From positions 1-22,229 of the IMG/VR virus record IMGVR_UViG_3300042691_008470: a DNA stretch of 22,229 nucleotides. One strand, written 5' to 3'. This document shows, in pieces, positions 15,989-22,229 of this stretch (positions are counted from its first letter, which is position 1; each line of letters opens with the position of its first letter). The notes under the pieces are model-generated. The model did no database searches, was not told the DNA's origin, and saw only the letters and a program-made list of their open reading frames with translations. This stretch comes from a virus. Position numbers and translations under genes: made by a program.

Positions 15989-16498
15989 ATGTCATCTAGC
16001 CTATCTCCAACACCAAACACACCATTAAATATAAACCAAATGTTATCGTCATCTAATGCAAATTTAATTAAAACTGCTACGCCAGATATTGTTTTATTTG
16101 ATGATGAATCAGTTCCAACAGAGCAAATGGCTGATTTAATATTTGAAAATATTGGTGGACAAGAATTAATCAATATAGCAAGAAATGACACAATTAATGG
16201 TCAAAATATATCATACCAACCAATAAAAAATATTCGGTCAATACAACAGTCATACAATCCAAATAATATTTTAGGATTACAAAAAACTTCAGACAAGTAT
16301 TTTTCTGGATTTTCTATTAGGTTTGATCAAAAAACTCCAGATGTTGGCAATGGTTTAGATGGTACCAATGTTTATATTGATGATTTTGGCAGCCTAGTAA
16401 TAGAGGCTACTGGTTTAAATAATGATGAACAGATTGAGGTTCAATTAGTCACGGATGGTACAATATATAGTATACAATTTGACGGGAATGAATCATGA
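15989..16498 (+). CDS. Minor tail protein, unassigned
   Basis: This 169-residue protein follows the hub gene by 2 nt, with a GAGGT site about 8 nt before the ATG. Its first 30 residues are Ser/Asn/Pro-rich and probably disordered. A mixed segment follows (DIVLFDDESVPTEQMADLIF, IGGQELINIARNDTING, then SYQPIKNIRSIQQSYNPNNI), and the C-terminal half is beta-rich (FSGFSIRFDQ, VYIDDFGSLVIEA, IEVQLVTDGTIYSIQF). The pattern suggests an adaptor that joins hub to fibres: a flexible arm, a binding helix and a small beta-sandwich. I associate similar proteins with the tail cassette of large actinobacteriophages but cannot name the family. It overlaps the next gene by ATGA. Confidence 0.5.
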   Translation: MSSSLSPTPNTPLNINQMLSSSNANLIKTATPDIVLFDDESVPTEQMADLIFENIGGQELINIARNDTINGQNISYQPIKNIRSIQQSYNPNNILGLQKTSDKYFSGFSIRFDQKTPDVGNGLDGTNVYIDDFGSLVIEATGLNNDEQIEVQLVTDGTIYSIQFDGNES

Positions 16499-17649
16499 TA
16501 ACTGATGCTGGAAAATCAATTATTGGTAAATACCTGCTTGGTCAGGCTCCATCATATGCTTCATATATTGCTATTGGCTGTGGTCCAACCCCTTTAGATA
16601 CCGCTGATATTCAGGGTGATTTTTCTACTAAGACAAATCTTGATTTTGAAATGTTTCGTGTTCCAATATCTTCAAGAGGTTTTGTAAAAGAAAACGGTAT
16701 TGATAAAATTGTTTTAACTGCAGAACTACCAACAGAAGAAAGATATGAAGTATCAGAGGTGGGACTATATTCTGCTGGATCTAACCCATCTGCTGGAGCA
16801 TATGACAGCAAAACTGTATTTGCTTTTACTGCTGGTGAAAATTGGCAACACCATACGGTTGCTGCTGCTACCGAAATTAATACTTTTACAGCACCGCTAG
16901 ATGATCCAGAAGATGATAATATTATTGCAGTTGCAGATACAGTTTTTCAAACAAATGCTGATAACGCAATATTTTTTAAAACATCTCGTGCAAGTAGATA
17001 TGAAAGATGTAGATTTTTAAATAATATTATTTTAATTCAAGGTGATGATGCAGATTTAACAATTAGTGAAGAAAGTGGTCCAACAGAAGATCATTTTGTA
17101 ATTGAGTCAGGATCAAACCACATACATTTAACTGGACCACAAGTTGATTTTAGTAGGAACTCTCCTAAAGATGAATTAAGGCTAGCATTTTCTTTAGTAA
17201 GTAAAAATGGAAGTTCTTCTGCAATTCCAGACACAATTAGAGTTTTGGTAGATTTTTCATCAACAGATGCGGGATCTGGAGAGTTTGCAAGGTTTGAAGC
17301 AGAAATAAATCATGCAGATTCTGGTAATACAGAATCAAGTCAAGACTTTGAAACAAACAGATATTTTGTTGTTTCTAAAGAATTACAGGAATTATATACA
17401 ACGGCAAATTTTACTTGGGATGCCGTAACAGTTGTAAAAATTTATGCTTGTGTTATAGATGGTGGAGTTCCATCTGAAGACTATTATGTTGCCTTAGATG
17501 CATTAAGATTAGAAAATACCCAAACCATCAATCCTCTTTATGGTTTAACTGGATATTCTATTGTTAAAAATGATAATGCAGAAACAATTATAAAATCTCC
17601 TAACACTAGCAACTATGTAGAGTTTAGGTTTACGGTTGGTGTTTCTTAA
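16495..17649 (+). CDS. Tail fibre protein
   Basis: This 384-residue protein begins MITDAGKSIIGKYLLGQ followed by YIAIGCG and, near residue 85, YEVSEVGLYSAG. This is the layout of tail-fibre N-terminal domains (ITDAGK...IAIG...E-x-G-L-Y) that attach a fibre to the baseplate or hub. Residues about 140-345 form a beta-sandwich-like domain (VIESGSNHIHLTGPQVDFS, ELRLAFSLVSKNGSS, VALDALRLENT), resembling carbohydrate-binding jelly rolls. The C-terminus reads YVEFRFTVGVS. It probably takes part in host surface recognition. The gene starts within the previous one (ATGA) and ends with a TAATG overlap. The fibre role is well supported; the sugar-binding domain is inference. Confidence 0.65.
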   Translation: MITDAGKSIIGKYLLGQAPSYASYIAIGCGPTPLDTADIQGDFSTKTNLDFEMFRVPISSRGFVKENGIDKIVLTAELPTEERYEVSEVGLYSAGSNPSAGAYDSKTVFAFTAGENWQHHTVAAATEINTFTAPLDDPEDDNIIAVADTVFQTNADNAIFFKTSRASRYERCRFLNNIILIQGDDADLTISEESGPTEDHFVIESGSNHIHLTGPQVDFSRNSPKDELRLAFSLVSKNGSSSAIPDTIRVLVDFSSTDAGSGEFARFEAEINHADSGNTESSQDFETNRYFVVSKELQELYTTANFTWDAVTVVKIYACVIDGGVPSEDYYVALDALRLENTQTINPLYGLTGYSIVKNDNAETIIKSPNTSNYVEFRFTVGVS

Positions 17650-18398
17650 TGGTAGACTCAGGTATTAAAAAGTATAGACAGACGTACGGAGACCTTCCAC
17701 CAATAAACAGTGAAACTGAAGGGTACTCAGTAAGATACAGGGTTATCTCTGAAGATAGAAACAGAGTTTCTCATTGGTCTCCAATTTATTTAGTTTTACC
17801 AGAATATACTTACGTCCCTGGAACAATTGAATTTAATAGTGCAAATCAAGTGTCAAATTTTACATGGGACCCAGTCATAGTTTTAAAAAATAAAACAACA
17901 GTTTCTAATATTACAAATAAGCAATTAACCAATGACCTTGCAACATTAACAACTTCCTCTGCTCATTACATGAATGTAGATGATTGGGTAACTGTAGAAG
18001 AGATAGATTCTACTTTTAATGGCACATATAAAATAAATGCTGTAACTGCAAATACATTTACATATTATAAAGATTATGGTAATATTATTTCTACACCAGT
18101 AAGCCCATCTGGAACCTATAAAACTAATTCATTAATTAGAAATGCAACAGGATATGATATTTGGCTGCGTTGGGATAGAGGTGACAGTGGAGACTGGGTA
18201 TATAAAGAAAGAGTTCAAACAACATCAATATCTTATCCACATGTTAATTTTTACACTGTTGGTGGGGTTGTGCAGTCACAGGCTCCAAATAGACTTAGTA
18301 TTGAAGTATATTTAATTGGACAGCCAATTACAAGAGCAGACGGTGCCCCTGGCACACCATTTCTAAAAGTATATAGAATGTTAAACGAAACGATCTAA
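17649..18398 (+). CDS. Minor tail / fibre-associated protein
   Basis: This 249-residue protein has an N-terminal segment with YSVRYRVISEDRNRVSHWSPIYLV, recognisable by the short motif YRVISEDRNRVSHWSP, which fits a fibronectin-III-like strand pair found in tail proteins. Residues about 75-150 form a small insert (LATLTTSSAHYMNVDDWVTV, FNGTYKINAVTANTFTY) that resembles the short beta modules seen in other phage tail proteins. The C-terminal part carries ATGYDIWLRWDRGDSGDWVY and ends FLKVYRMLNETI. It overlaps the preceding fibre gene by one base. It is likely part of the fibre or tip complex; no enzyme motif is visible. Confidence 0.5.
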   Translation: MVDSGIKKYRQTYGDLPPINSETEGYSVRYRVISEDRNRVSHWSPIYLVLPEYTYVPGTIEFNSANQVSNFTWDPVIVLKNKTTVSNITNKQLTNDLATLTTSSAHYMNVDDWVTVEEIDSTFNGTYKINAVTANTFTYYKDYGNIISTPVSPSGTYKTNSLIRNATGYDIWLRWDRGDSGDWVYKERVQTTSISYPHVNFYTVGGVVQSQAPNRLSIEVYLIGQPITRADGAPGTPFLKVYRMLNETI

Positions 18399-18407
18399 TG
18401 ATATAAT
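18399..18407 (+). promoter_or_regulatory. Extended -10 promoter P5 (TGATATAAT), likely leaderless
   Basis: Consensus TATAAT at 18402-18407 with TG at 18399-18400 begins immediately after the stop codon of the previous gene (18396-18398). Only 8 nt (GGATATAT) separate it from the ATG at 18416, so the transcript should begin at or next to the start codon. No Shine-Dalgarno site or -35 is visible. No later promoter of this strength is apparent before 22217, so it may also feed the replication genes. Confidence 0.65.
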
Positions 18408-18415
18408 GGATATAT

Positions 18416-18859
18416 ATGGCTAAATTACCCTTACCAGAACGAGGACAACCCTTAGATGTAACCTATATCTATGAGTTGGTCAAAACTGTAAACGACCTAT
18501 CTACAGAGGTTTCTTCTGCTGCATATAATTTTACAAGCATTGACAATGGTCCATCAATTAAAGAAACTGTAAAAACTTCAAATGCAAGAGTTGTTGGTGG
18601 ATATGTAGAAATTTTTACAAACAGTATTGTGAGTGCAGGTAACGAAAGAGCATTTACTTATTCATTTCAGAATGATTTTAAATTCCCGCCAATAGTTACA
18701 GCAACAGCATTAAACATTGGAAATACAGAGGCTGGTCAAAACGTTACAGTTGTTTTACAAAAACCAACTACGTCTAAAGTTGATGGGTTTGTAAGGTTTG
18801 GAGCATCTGGAAATCTGTCGCTTGCCGTTAACCTAATTGCTATTGGTATTCCGAACTAA
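18416..18859 (+). CDS. Short fibre-tip or receptor-binding candidate
   Basis: This 147-residue protein has a short N-terminal arm (LPERGQPLDVTYIYELV) and a helical stretch (KTVNDLSTEVSS) that could form a trimeric coiled coil. A beta domain follows, ending FKFPPIVTATALNIGN...VTVVLQKPT...DGFVRFG...NLSLAVNLIAIGIPN. The FPPIVTATA plus final hydrophobic IAIGI strand pattern resembles the C-terminal modules (H-type lectin-like) of phage fibres and spikes. Being the last tail-type gene, with its own promoter, it may be a receptor-binding tip made at high level or at a different time from the rest. It appears to be translated from a leaderless mRNA. The fold and role are inferred. Confidence 0.5.
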   Translation: MAKLPLPERGQPLDVTYIYELVKTVNDLSTEVSSAAYNFTSIDNGPSIKETVKTSNARVVGGYVEIFTNSIVSAGNERAFTYSFQNDFKFPPIVTATALNIGNTEAGQNVTVVLQKPTTSKVDGFVRFGASGNLSLAVNLIAIGIPN

Positions 18860-18868
18860 AAGTTATTT

Positions 18869-19060
18869 ATGATTTTTTGTAAAAAATGTGGTGGGAGATT
18901 GTTTGTTGATAGACAATACACAAACATCCAACATATAGAGATATATTGCGTTCGATGTGGAACTAGAAAATTTTTTCATCCACCTATGGAAAGCGGAGAG
19001 GGTAGATGGTTACTGGAAAAGGAATTATCGAGAGCGAAATTTACAATAACGACTCTGTAA
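18869..19060 (+). CDS. Small zinc-ribbon protein
   Basis: This 63-residue protein carries two CxxC knuckles, C4-KK-C7 and C27-VR-C30, separated by 19 residues, the spacing of a zinc ribbon. The second knuckle is followed by G-T-R-K-F-F, and the C-terminus is a short charged helix. Such proteins bind zinc and usually contact nucleic acid or another protein; the partner is unknown. It starts 9 nt after the fibre-tip gene with no clear Shine-Dalgarno site, so coupled translation is likely. Its last 55 nt overlap the start of the next gene in a different frame. Confidence 0.65.
   Translation: MIFCKKCGGRLFVDRQYTNIQHIEIYCVRCGTRKFFHPPMESGEGRWLLEKELSRAKFTITTL
18995..19001 (+). promoter_or_regulatory. 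Shine-Dalgarno site that decides the 19006 start
   Basis: GGAGAGG lies inside the zinc-ribbon gene and ends 4 nt before the ATG at 19006. It supports that early start, and so a genuine 55-nt gene overlap, over a later in-frame start. Confidence 0.55.
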
Positions 19061-19548
19061 TAAAGGGAAGTAAAAAAATATGGTTTCTCAATGGAGACTT
19101 AGTAAGACTCTACCATAGTTCTAGATCTACTGGATTGGTATCAGTATATAATATTACCAAAGACAGAATTGAAACCTGCCTACGTACAGACTTTAGAAAA
19201 AATAGAGAAAAGGCTTATACGGTTGCTGAGACTGCTAAGTTAATTAATCGTCATAGAAAATATATGCCAACATTAATGAAAAAAGGAATTATTCCACCAC
19301 CAATAGGATCAAGATTAAATGGTCAAAGGGGATGGCAAATAAGATCTTATTATTCAGAAAGCACGGTACAGGCAATTCGTGATATACTGGCATCTATACA
19401 TATGGGGCAACCAAGAAAAGATGGACTAGTAACAAATAATATGACGCCAACTAACCAAGAGTTGACACGGCGAATGGGAAAAGGTATACTTACATATACA
19501 AGAACAGATGACGGAAGATATATTCCTATCTGGTCAGAGAATATTTAA
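19006..19548 (+). CDS. MerR/excisionase-like DNA-binding protein
   Basis: This 180-residue protein has an N-terminal beta-rich part (KKIWFLNGDLVRLYHSS, GLVSVYNI) and, at about residues 70-130, a winged helix-turn-helix pattern: YTVAETAKLINRHRKYMPTL, then KKGIIPPPIG and GWQIRSYYSESTVQAIRDIL. This V-x-E-x-A-x-L...L-x-x-x-G-x-I-x-x-P layout is that of MerR/Xis-type DNA-binding domains. The end is basic and polar (ELTRRMGKG). It may regulate the replication module or act as an accessory DNA-binding factor. It overlaps the zinc-ribbon gene by 55 nt and lies 19 nt before the next chosen start. DNA binding is fairly sure; the target is unknown. Confidence 0.6.
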   Translation: MVTGKGIIESEIYNNDSVIKGSKKIWFLNGDLVRLYHSSRSTGLVSVYNITKDRIETCLRTDFRKNREKAYTVAETAKLINRHRKYMPTLMKKGIIPPPIGSRLNGQRGWQIRSYYSESTVQAIRDILASIHMGQPRKDGLVTNNMTPTNQELTRRMGKGILTYTRTDDGRYIPIWSENI

Positions 19549-19556
19549 AACAAGAA

Positions 19557-19565
19557 AAGGTGGGG
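19557..19565 (+). promoter_or_regulatory. Shine-Dalgarno site that decides the 19568 start
   Basis: AAGGTGGGG ends 2 nt before ATG 19568. The alternative in-frame ATG at 19508 lies inside the previous gene with no comparable site, so 19568 is preferred. Confidence 0.55.
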
Positions 19566-19567
19566 TA

Positions 19568-19780
19568 ATGGAAAACGAAAATACAAAAATGTCAGTAACG
19601 CTGGGATACACTCTTAATTTGGGTAACTTCCAATCACTAAGAATTGACCTAGGCGTCGTTGATTCAAAACGCAATAATGAGGATGATAGTCAAGCCTTTG
19701 AAAGAGTTTACAAATTTGTTGAAGACAAATTAACAGAAAAAATTAAAGAGGCACAACTAGAGGCTGACAGCGACAATTAA
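19568..19780 (+). CDS. Small conserved-looking protein before the helicase
   Basis: With the start at 19568 the product is 70 residues: two predicted strands (MSVTLGYTLNLGNFQSLRI, then LGVVDS) followed by a helix (AFERVYKFVEDKLTEKIKEA) and an acidic tail. This beta-beta-alpha layout, with N-x-x-S-L-x-I-x-L-G and a following amphipathic helix, recalls small proteins seen near phage replication genes, but I cannot name the family. An upstream in-frame ATG at 19508 would add 20 residues that overlap the preceding gene. The stop overlaps the next ATG (TAATG), tying it to the replication operon. Function unknown. Confidence 0.6.
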   Translation: MENENTKMSVTLGYTLNLGNFQSLRIDLGVVDSKRNNEDDSQAFERVYKFVEDKLTEKIKEAQLEADSDN

Positions 19781-20088
19781 TGGCTGACCGCAAAGACCGT
19801 ATGGCTTTGCTTAGTAGATATAGTAAATTGCACACAGCAAAATACGAGCAAAAGCCATCTTTAAATTTAAACGTAGAGCAGTGGTCCGCTGATTCTCTTA
19901 TAGAGTCTTATGGTATTTCTGGTTGCTATGATTTGCTTGAATATTATTTTAGTATTGCACAAGAGCCAAGTTGGAATTACTTTTCTTATAATGCAGAAAA
20001 AATTCTTAATGGTAAACTAGATATACAGCAAGATATTAAAGAACGAACAGAGCGCAGGAAATTAGCAAGAAGGTGGTTAAGTGAATAA
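19780..20088 (+). CDS. Small helical protein before the helicase
   Basis: This 102-residue, mostly helical protein contains a basic N-terminus (MADRKDRMALLSRYSKL), a central segment (WSADSLIESYGISGCYDLLEYYF), best recognised by IESYGISGCYDLLEYYF, and a charged C-terminus (KERTERRKLARRWLSE). It starts by TAATG overlap with the preceding gene and overlaps the helicase start by 8 nt. Genes in this place are sometimes helicase loaders or replisome adaptors, and its size would allow that, but no loader motif or ATPase signature is visible, so the role is unassigned. Confidence 0.6.
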   Translation: MADRKDRMALLSRYSKLHTAKYEQKPSLNLNVEQWSADSLIESYGISGCYDLLEYYFSIAQEPSWNYFSYNAEKILNGKLDIQQDIKERTERRKLARRWLSE

Positions 20089-21304
20089 TACAGAAGCAAA
20101 AGTTATTTCAGCACTATTACAAGATAAACAAATGCATGTATTATTGCAAGCCAATGTAGAAAATCTTCTTAGAACTCATAATGATGTGTGGAACTTTATT
20201 CGTTTATACTTTGATAATAATGGATCCATTCCACCAGCATCTTTAGTAATAGAAAAATTTAGAGACTTTCAGCCAATAGAAGGTGTTGGTGCTACTAAGC
20301 ACCATCTTGAAGAATTACAAACAGAATACTTAAATGATAGCCTTAAAGACATTTTAAGGTCTGCAGCAGGTGAGGTGCAAGTTGGCAATGGCACAGAAGC
20401 ACTAAATGGATTAATTACAAAAACCTCTGAGTTAAAGAAAAACACTTCTGCTATACGTGATATTGATGCTACAGATCTTGACTCTGCCGTCGCATATTTT
20501 GAAAAGATTCAACAACAAAAATTAACTGGTCAGGTTGGAATTAAAACAGGTTTGCCAGGATTTGACAATTACCTACCTTCTGGAATTATGCCAGGACAAC
20601 TTGGTGTGTTCTTAGCATATCCAGGCATTGGCAAATCTTGGCTTGCTCTTTATTTTGCAGTACAGGCATGGAAGCAAGGCAAGTCCCCATTGGTTATATC
20701 CCTTGAAATGTCTGAGACGGAAGTTCGTAACCGTGTATTTGCAATTATGGGTGAAGGTCTTTGGTCTCATCGTAAACTAAGCAATGGCGAAGTAGAACTT
20801 GATATGCTTAAGAATTGGCATGCTAATAAAATAGCAGGTAAGCCAGAGTTTCATATTATCTCAAACGATAATGGCGGAGAAGTAAACCCATCTGTAGTTC
20901 GTGGAAAGATTGATCAATATAAACCAGACTTTGTTATTGTTGACTACCTGCAATTAATGTCACCAAACCAAAAATCGGATAATGAAACGGTACGTATGAA
21001 AAATCTTTCAAGAGAACTTAAACTTATGGCTATTGGTGAAGAAGTTCCTATTATTGCTATTTCATCTGCTACCCCTGACGATGTAAAAGATTTAAGTAGT
21101 GCTCCAACACTTGGTCAAACAGCATGGTCTAGACAGATTGCCTATGATGCTGACTGGGTAATGGCATTGGGTCGTGCTACCAACAGTGATATTATTGAAT
21201 GTGTATTTAGAAAAAACAGAAATGGTTTTATGGGTGACTTTTTAGTGCAGGTAGATTTTGATAAAGGCTATTACAGATATAAGGATTATGAAGATGGTAA
21301 ATAA
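20081..21304 (+). CDS. dnaB: DnaB-type replicative helicase
   Basis: This 407-residue protein starts at GTG with an AAGAAGG site upstream. Residues about 1-110 form a helical N-terminal domain. From about 150 there is a RecA-like ATPase: IKTGLPGFDNYLPSGI, Walker A AYPGIGKS (A179-S186, with K185 binding phosphate), VISLEMSE, and Walker B VIVDYLQLMSP (D288). The arginine-rich end has VMALGRATNSDIIECVFRKNRNG, here recognised by FRKNRNG. This is the DnaB C-terminal order. It should unwind DNA at the phage fork as a hexamer and work with the primase encoded just downstream. It is a little shorter than bacterial DnaB (about 450-470 residues), mainly in the N-terminal domain. Confidence 0.92.
   Translation: MNNTEAKVISALLQDKQMHVLLQANVENLLRTHNDVWNFIRLYFDNNGSIPPASLVIEKFRDFQPIEGVGATKHHLEELQTEYLNDSLKDILRSAAGEVQVGNGTEALNGLITKTSELKKNTSAIRDIDATDLDSAVAYFEKIQQQKLTGQVGIKTGLPGFDNYLPSGIMPGQLGVFLAYPGIGKSWLALYFAVQAWKQGKSPLVISLEMSETEVRNRVFAIMGEGLWSHRKLSNGEVELDMLKNWHANKIAGKPEFHIISNDNGGEVNPSVVRGKIDQYKPDFVIVDYLQLMSPNQKSDNETVRMKNLSRELKLMAIGEEVPIIAISSATPDDVKDLSSAPTLGQTAWSRQIAYDADWVMALGRATNSDIIECVFRKNRNGFMGDFLVQVDFDKGYYRYKDYEDGK
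21281..21285 (+). promoter_or_regulatory. Shine-Dalgarno site that decides the primase start
   Basis: AAGGA lies 8 nt before ATG 21294, a good spacing. It lies only 2 nt before the in-frame ATG at 21288 and downstream of that at 21258, so 21294 is preferred. Confidence 0.5.
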
Positions 21305-22217
21305 TATTTATAGTAAAGAACAAATACAAAGAGTTTTAAATGGTGCAGGTATTGATGTAGAAGCAGAATTTGGTAATGACTTTATTATCTATTGCCCATA
21401 TCACAATAATACAAGAACTCCCGCTGCTGAGGTTGCAAAAGATAGTGGTTTGTTTTTTTGCTTTGGCTGTCAAACTACAAAAAATCTTGAAGAGTTTGTT
21501 ATGTTTGTAACTGGCAGAACTTATTTTGAGGCAGCACGGTATATAAAAAGCAAACAAACAGAAACAAATATTGAGAGTGTAATTAATAAAACAATGTATG
21601 CTCCACCAGACTTTGTTCAGTATGATGAAGTATTAATTAAAAGATTAAACAATCAAGCCTTAGAGTCTCCAAGAGCAATGAGATATTATTCTAATAGACT
21701 TATAACAGAAGAATCAGTAAAAAAGTTTGCTTTAGGGTATTCAGAGAAACAAGATATGGTTACAATACCAGTTCACTCTCCAGATGGAATGACTCTTGGT
21801 TTTGTTGGTAGATCTATTGAAGGTAAAGAATTTAAAAATACTCCAGGACTTCCAAAAGGTAAACTATTATTTAATTTGCACAGAATTAAGGCATCTAGTT
21901 TAGTATATGTAGTTGAATCATCTTTTGATGCTATAAGACTAGACCAAGTAGGATTCCCAGCAGTTGCAACACTGGGCGCTAACGTATCTGCATCGCAGAT
22001 TAAGTTATTAGAAAAGTACTTCAATAATGTTGTACTTGTTGCAGACAATGACGAGGCTGGCGCAATAATGAAAGATAAGTTAATTGAAAAACTTGGTTCA
22101 TTAGTCAGCGTAGTAAATATAGATAAAAAATATAAAGATATAGGCGATATGGATGATGATGCAATTAGAAGCCTTGAGTTTCAATTTGACAAATCTATAT
22201 CATCTATGCTAAACTAA
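21294..22217 (+). CDS. DnaG-type DNA primase
   Basis: With the start at 21294 the protein has 307 residues. An N-terminal CHC2-type zinc finger is visible: CPYH (C34, H37) and FFCFGC (C56, C59). The middle includes YYSNRLITEESVKKFALGYS, here recognised by ITEESVKKFALGY, which is typical of the DnaG catalytic core N-terminal part. The TOPRIM domain follows: VYVVESSFDAI (E208) and VLVADNDEAG (D251, D253), the acidic residues that bind metal. The end carries YKDIGDM. It should make RNA primers for the phage fork with the DnaB-type helicase, whose gene it overlaps by 11 nt. It is about half the length of bacterial DnaG and lacks an obvious helicase-binding C-terminal domain, as in many phage primases. 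Confidence 0.9.
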   Translation: MVNNIYSKEQIQRVLNGAGIDVEAEFGNDFIIYCPYHNNTRTPAAEVAKDSGLFFCFGCQTTKNLEEFVMFVTGRTYFEAARYIKSKQTETNIESVINKTMYAPPDFVQYDEVLIKRLNNQALESPRAMRYYSNRLITEESVKKFALGYSEKQDMVTIPVHSPDGMTLGFVGRSIEGKEFKNTPGLPKGKLLFNLHRIKASSLVYVVESSFDAIRLDQVGFPAVATLGANVSASQIKLLEKYFNNVVLVADNDEAGAIMKDKLIEKLGSLVSVVNIDKKYKDIGDMDDDAIRSLEFQFDKSISSMLN

Positions 22218-22229
22218 AATAACAAATCG

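Noticed and set aside
18521-18535. TGCATATAAT inside the fibre-tip gene
   Set aside because: TG is one base too far from TATAAT for the extended -10 arrangement, and it lies inside a coding region.
20615-20638. First position of the helicase P-loop is alanine (AYPGIGKS) instead of glycine
   Set aside because: DnaB proteins often have alanine here (ARPxMGKT type), so it is not a defect.
22207-22215. TGCTAAACT at the primase end, resembling an extended -10 promoter
   Set aside because: It fits only TAnnnT loosely, overlaps the primase stop codon, and the downstream gene is outside the window, so it cannot be judged.

Overview
The window is a continuous, AT-rich (roughly one third G+C by eye) piece of a tailed double-stranded DNA phage genome. 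All genes lie on the + strand, packed with short gaps or 1-8 nt overlaps (TAATG and ATGA junctions). The protein set has a long tape measure, a tail-tip hub and tail fibres, with no sheath or contractile baseplate genes, which indicates a siphovirus. Several proteins resemble those of large actinobacteriophages: the short HeH/SAP-like protein after the capsid, the tail hub carrying a lectin-like insert, and the fibre gene beginning MITDAGK. Leaderless promoter/gene arrangements also fit an actinobacterial host. With this base composition, an AT-rich aquatic actinobacterium is a reasonable guess, but the host is inference only.

Layout: (1) 1-155, C-terminal end of the probable major capsid protein, closed by a hairpin terminator. 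(2) 247-3298, head completion and neck genes: HeH/SAP-like protein, large adaptor, stopper, gp10-like neck protein, tail terminator. (3) 3373-4011, major tail protein on its own promoter, closed by a terminator with a UUCG tetraloop. (4) 4084-5143, two paralogous tail assembly chaperone genes, one long and one short, each with its own promoter. (5) 5169-11039, a 1956-residue tape measure. (6) 11039-18859, tail tip, hub and fibre genes. (7) 18869-22217, zinc ribbon, winged-helix DNA-binding protein, two small unknown genes, a DnaB-type helicase and a DnaG-type primase. No lysis gene, integrase, tRNA, CRISPR array or insertion sequence is visible.

How it works together: regions 1-6 encode virion parts in assembly order, and region 7 begins the replication module without an intervening lysis cassette. 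Transcription appears to be split into units by five copies of an extended -10 promoter (TGnTAtAAT, no recognisable -35) and two hairpin terminators.

The most notable point is the chaperone locus. Most long-tailed phages make a short and a long chaperone from one locus by programmed ribosomal frameshifting. Here the long form is one uninterrupted gene that looks leaderless, and the short form is a separate paralogous gene with its own promoter and a strong Shine-Dalgarno site. This suggests the short:long ratio is set by gene duplication plus differential expression rather than by frameshifting.
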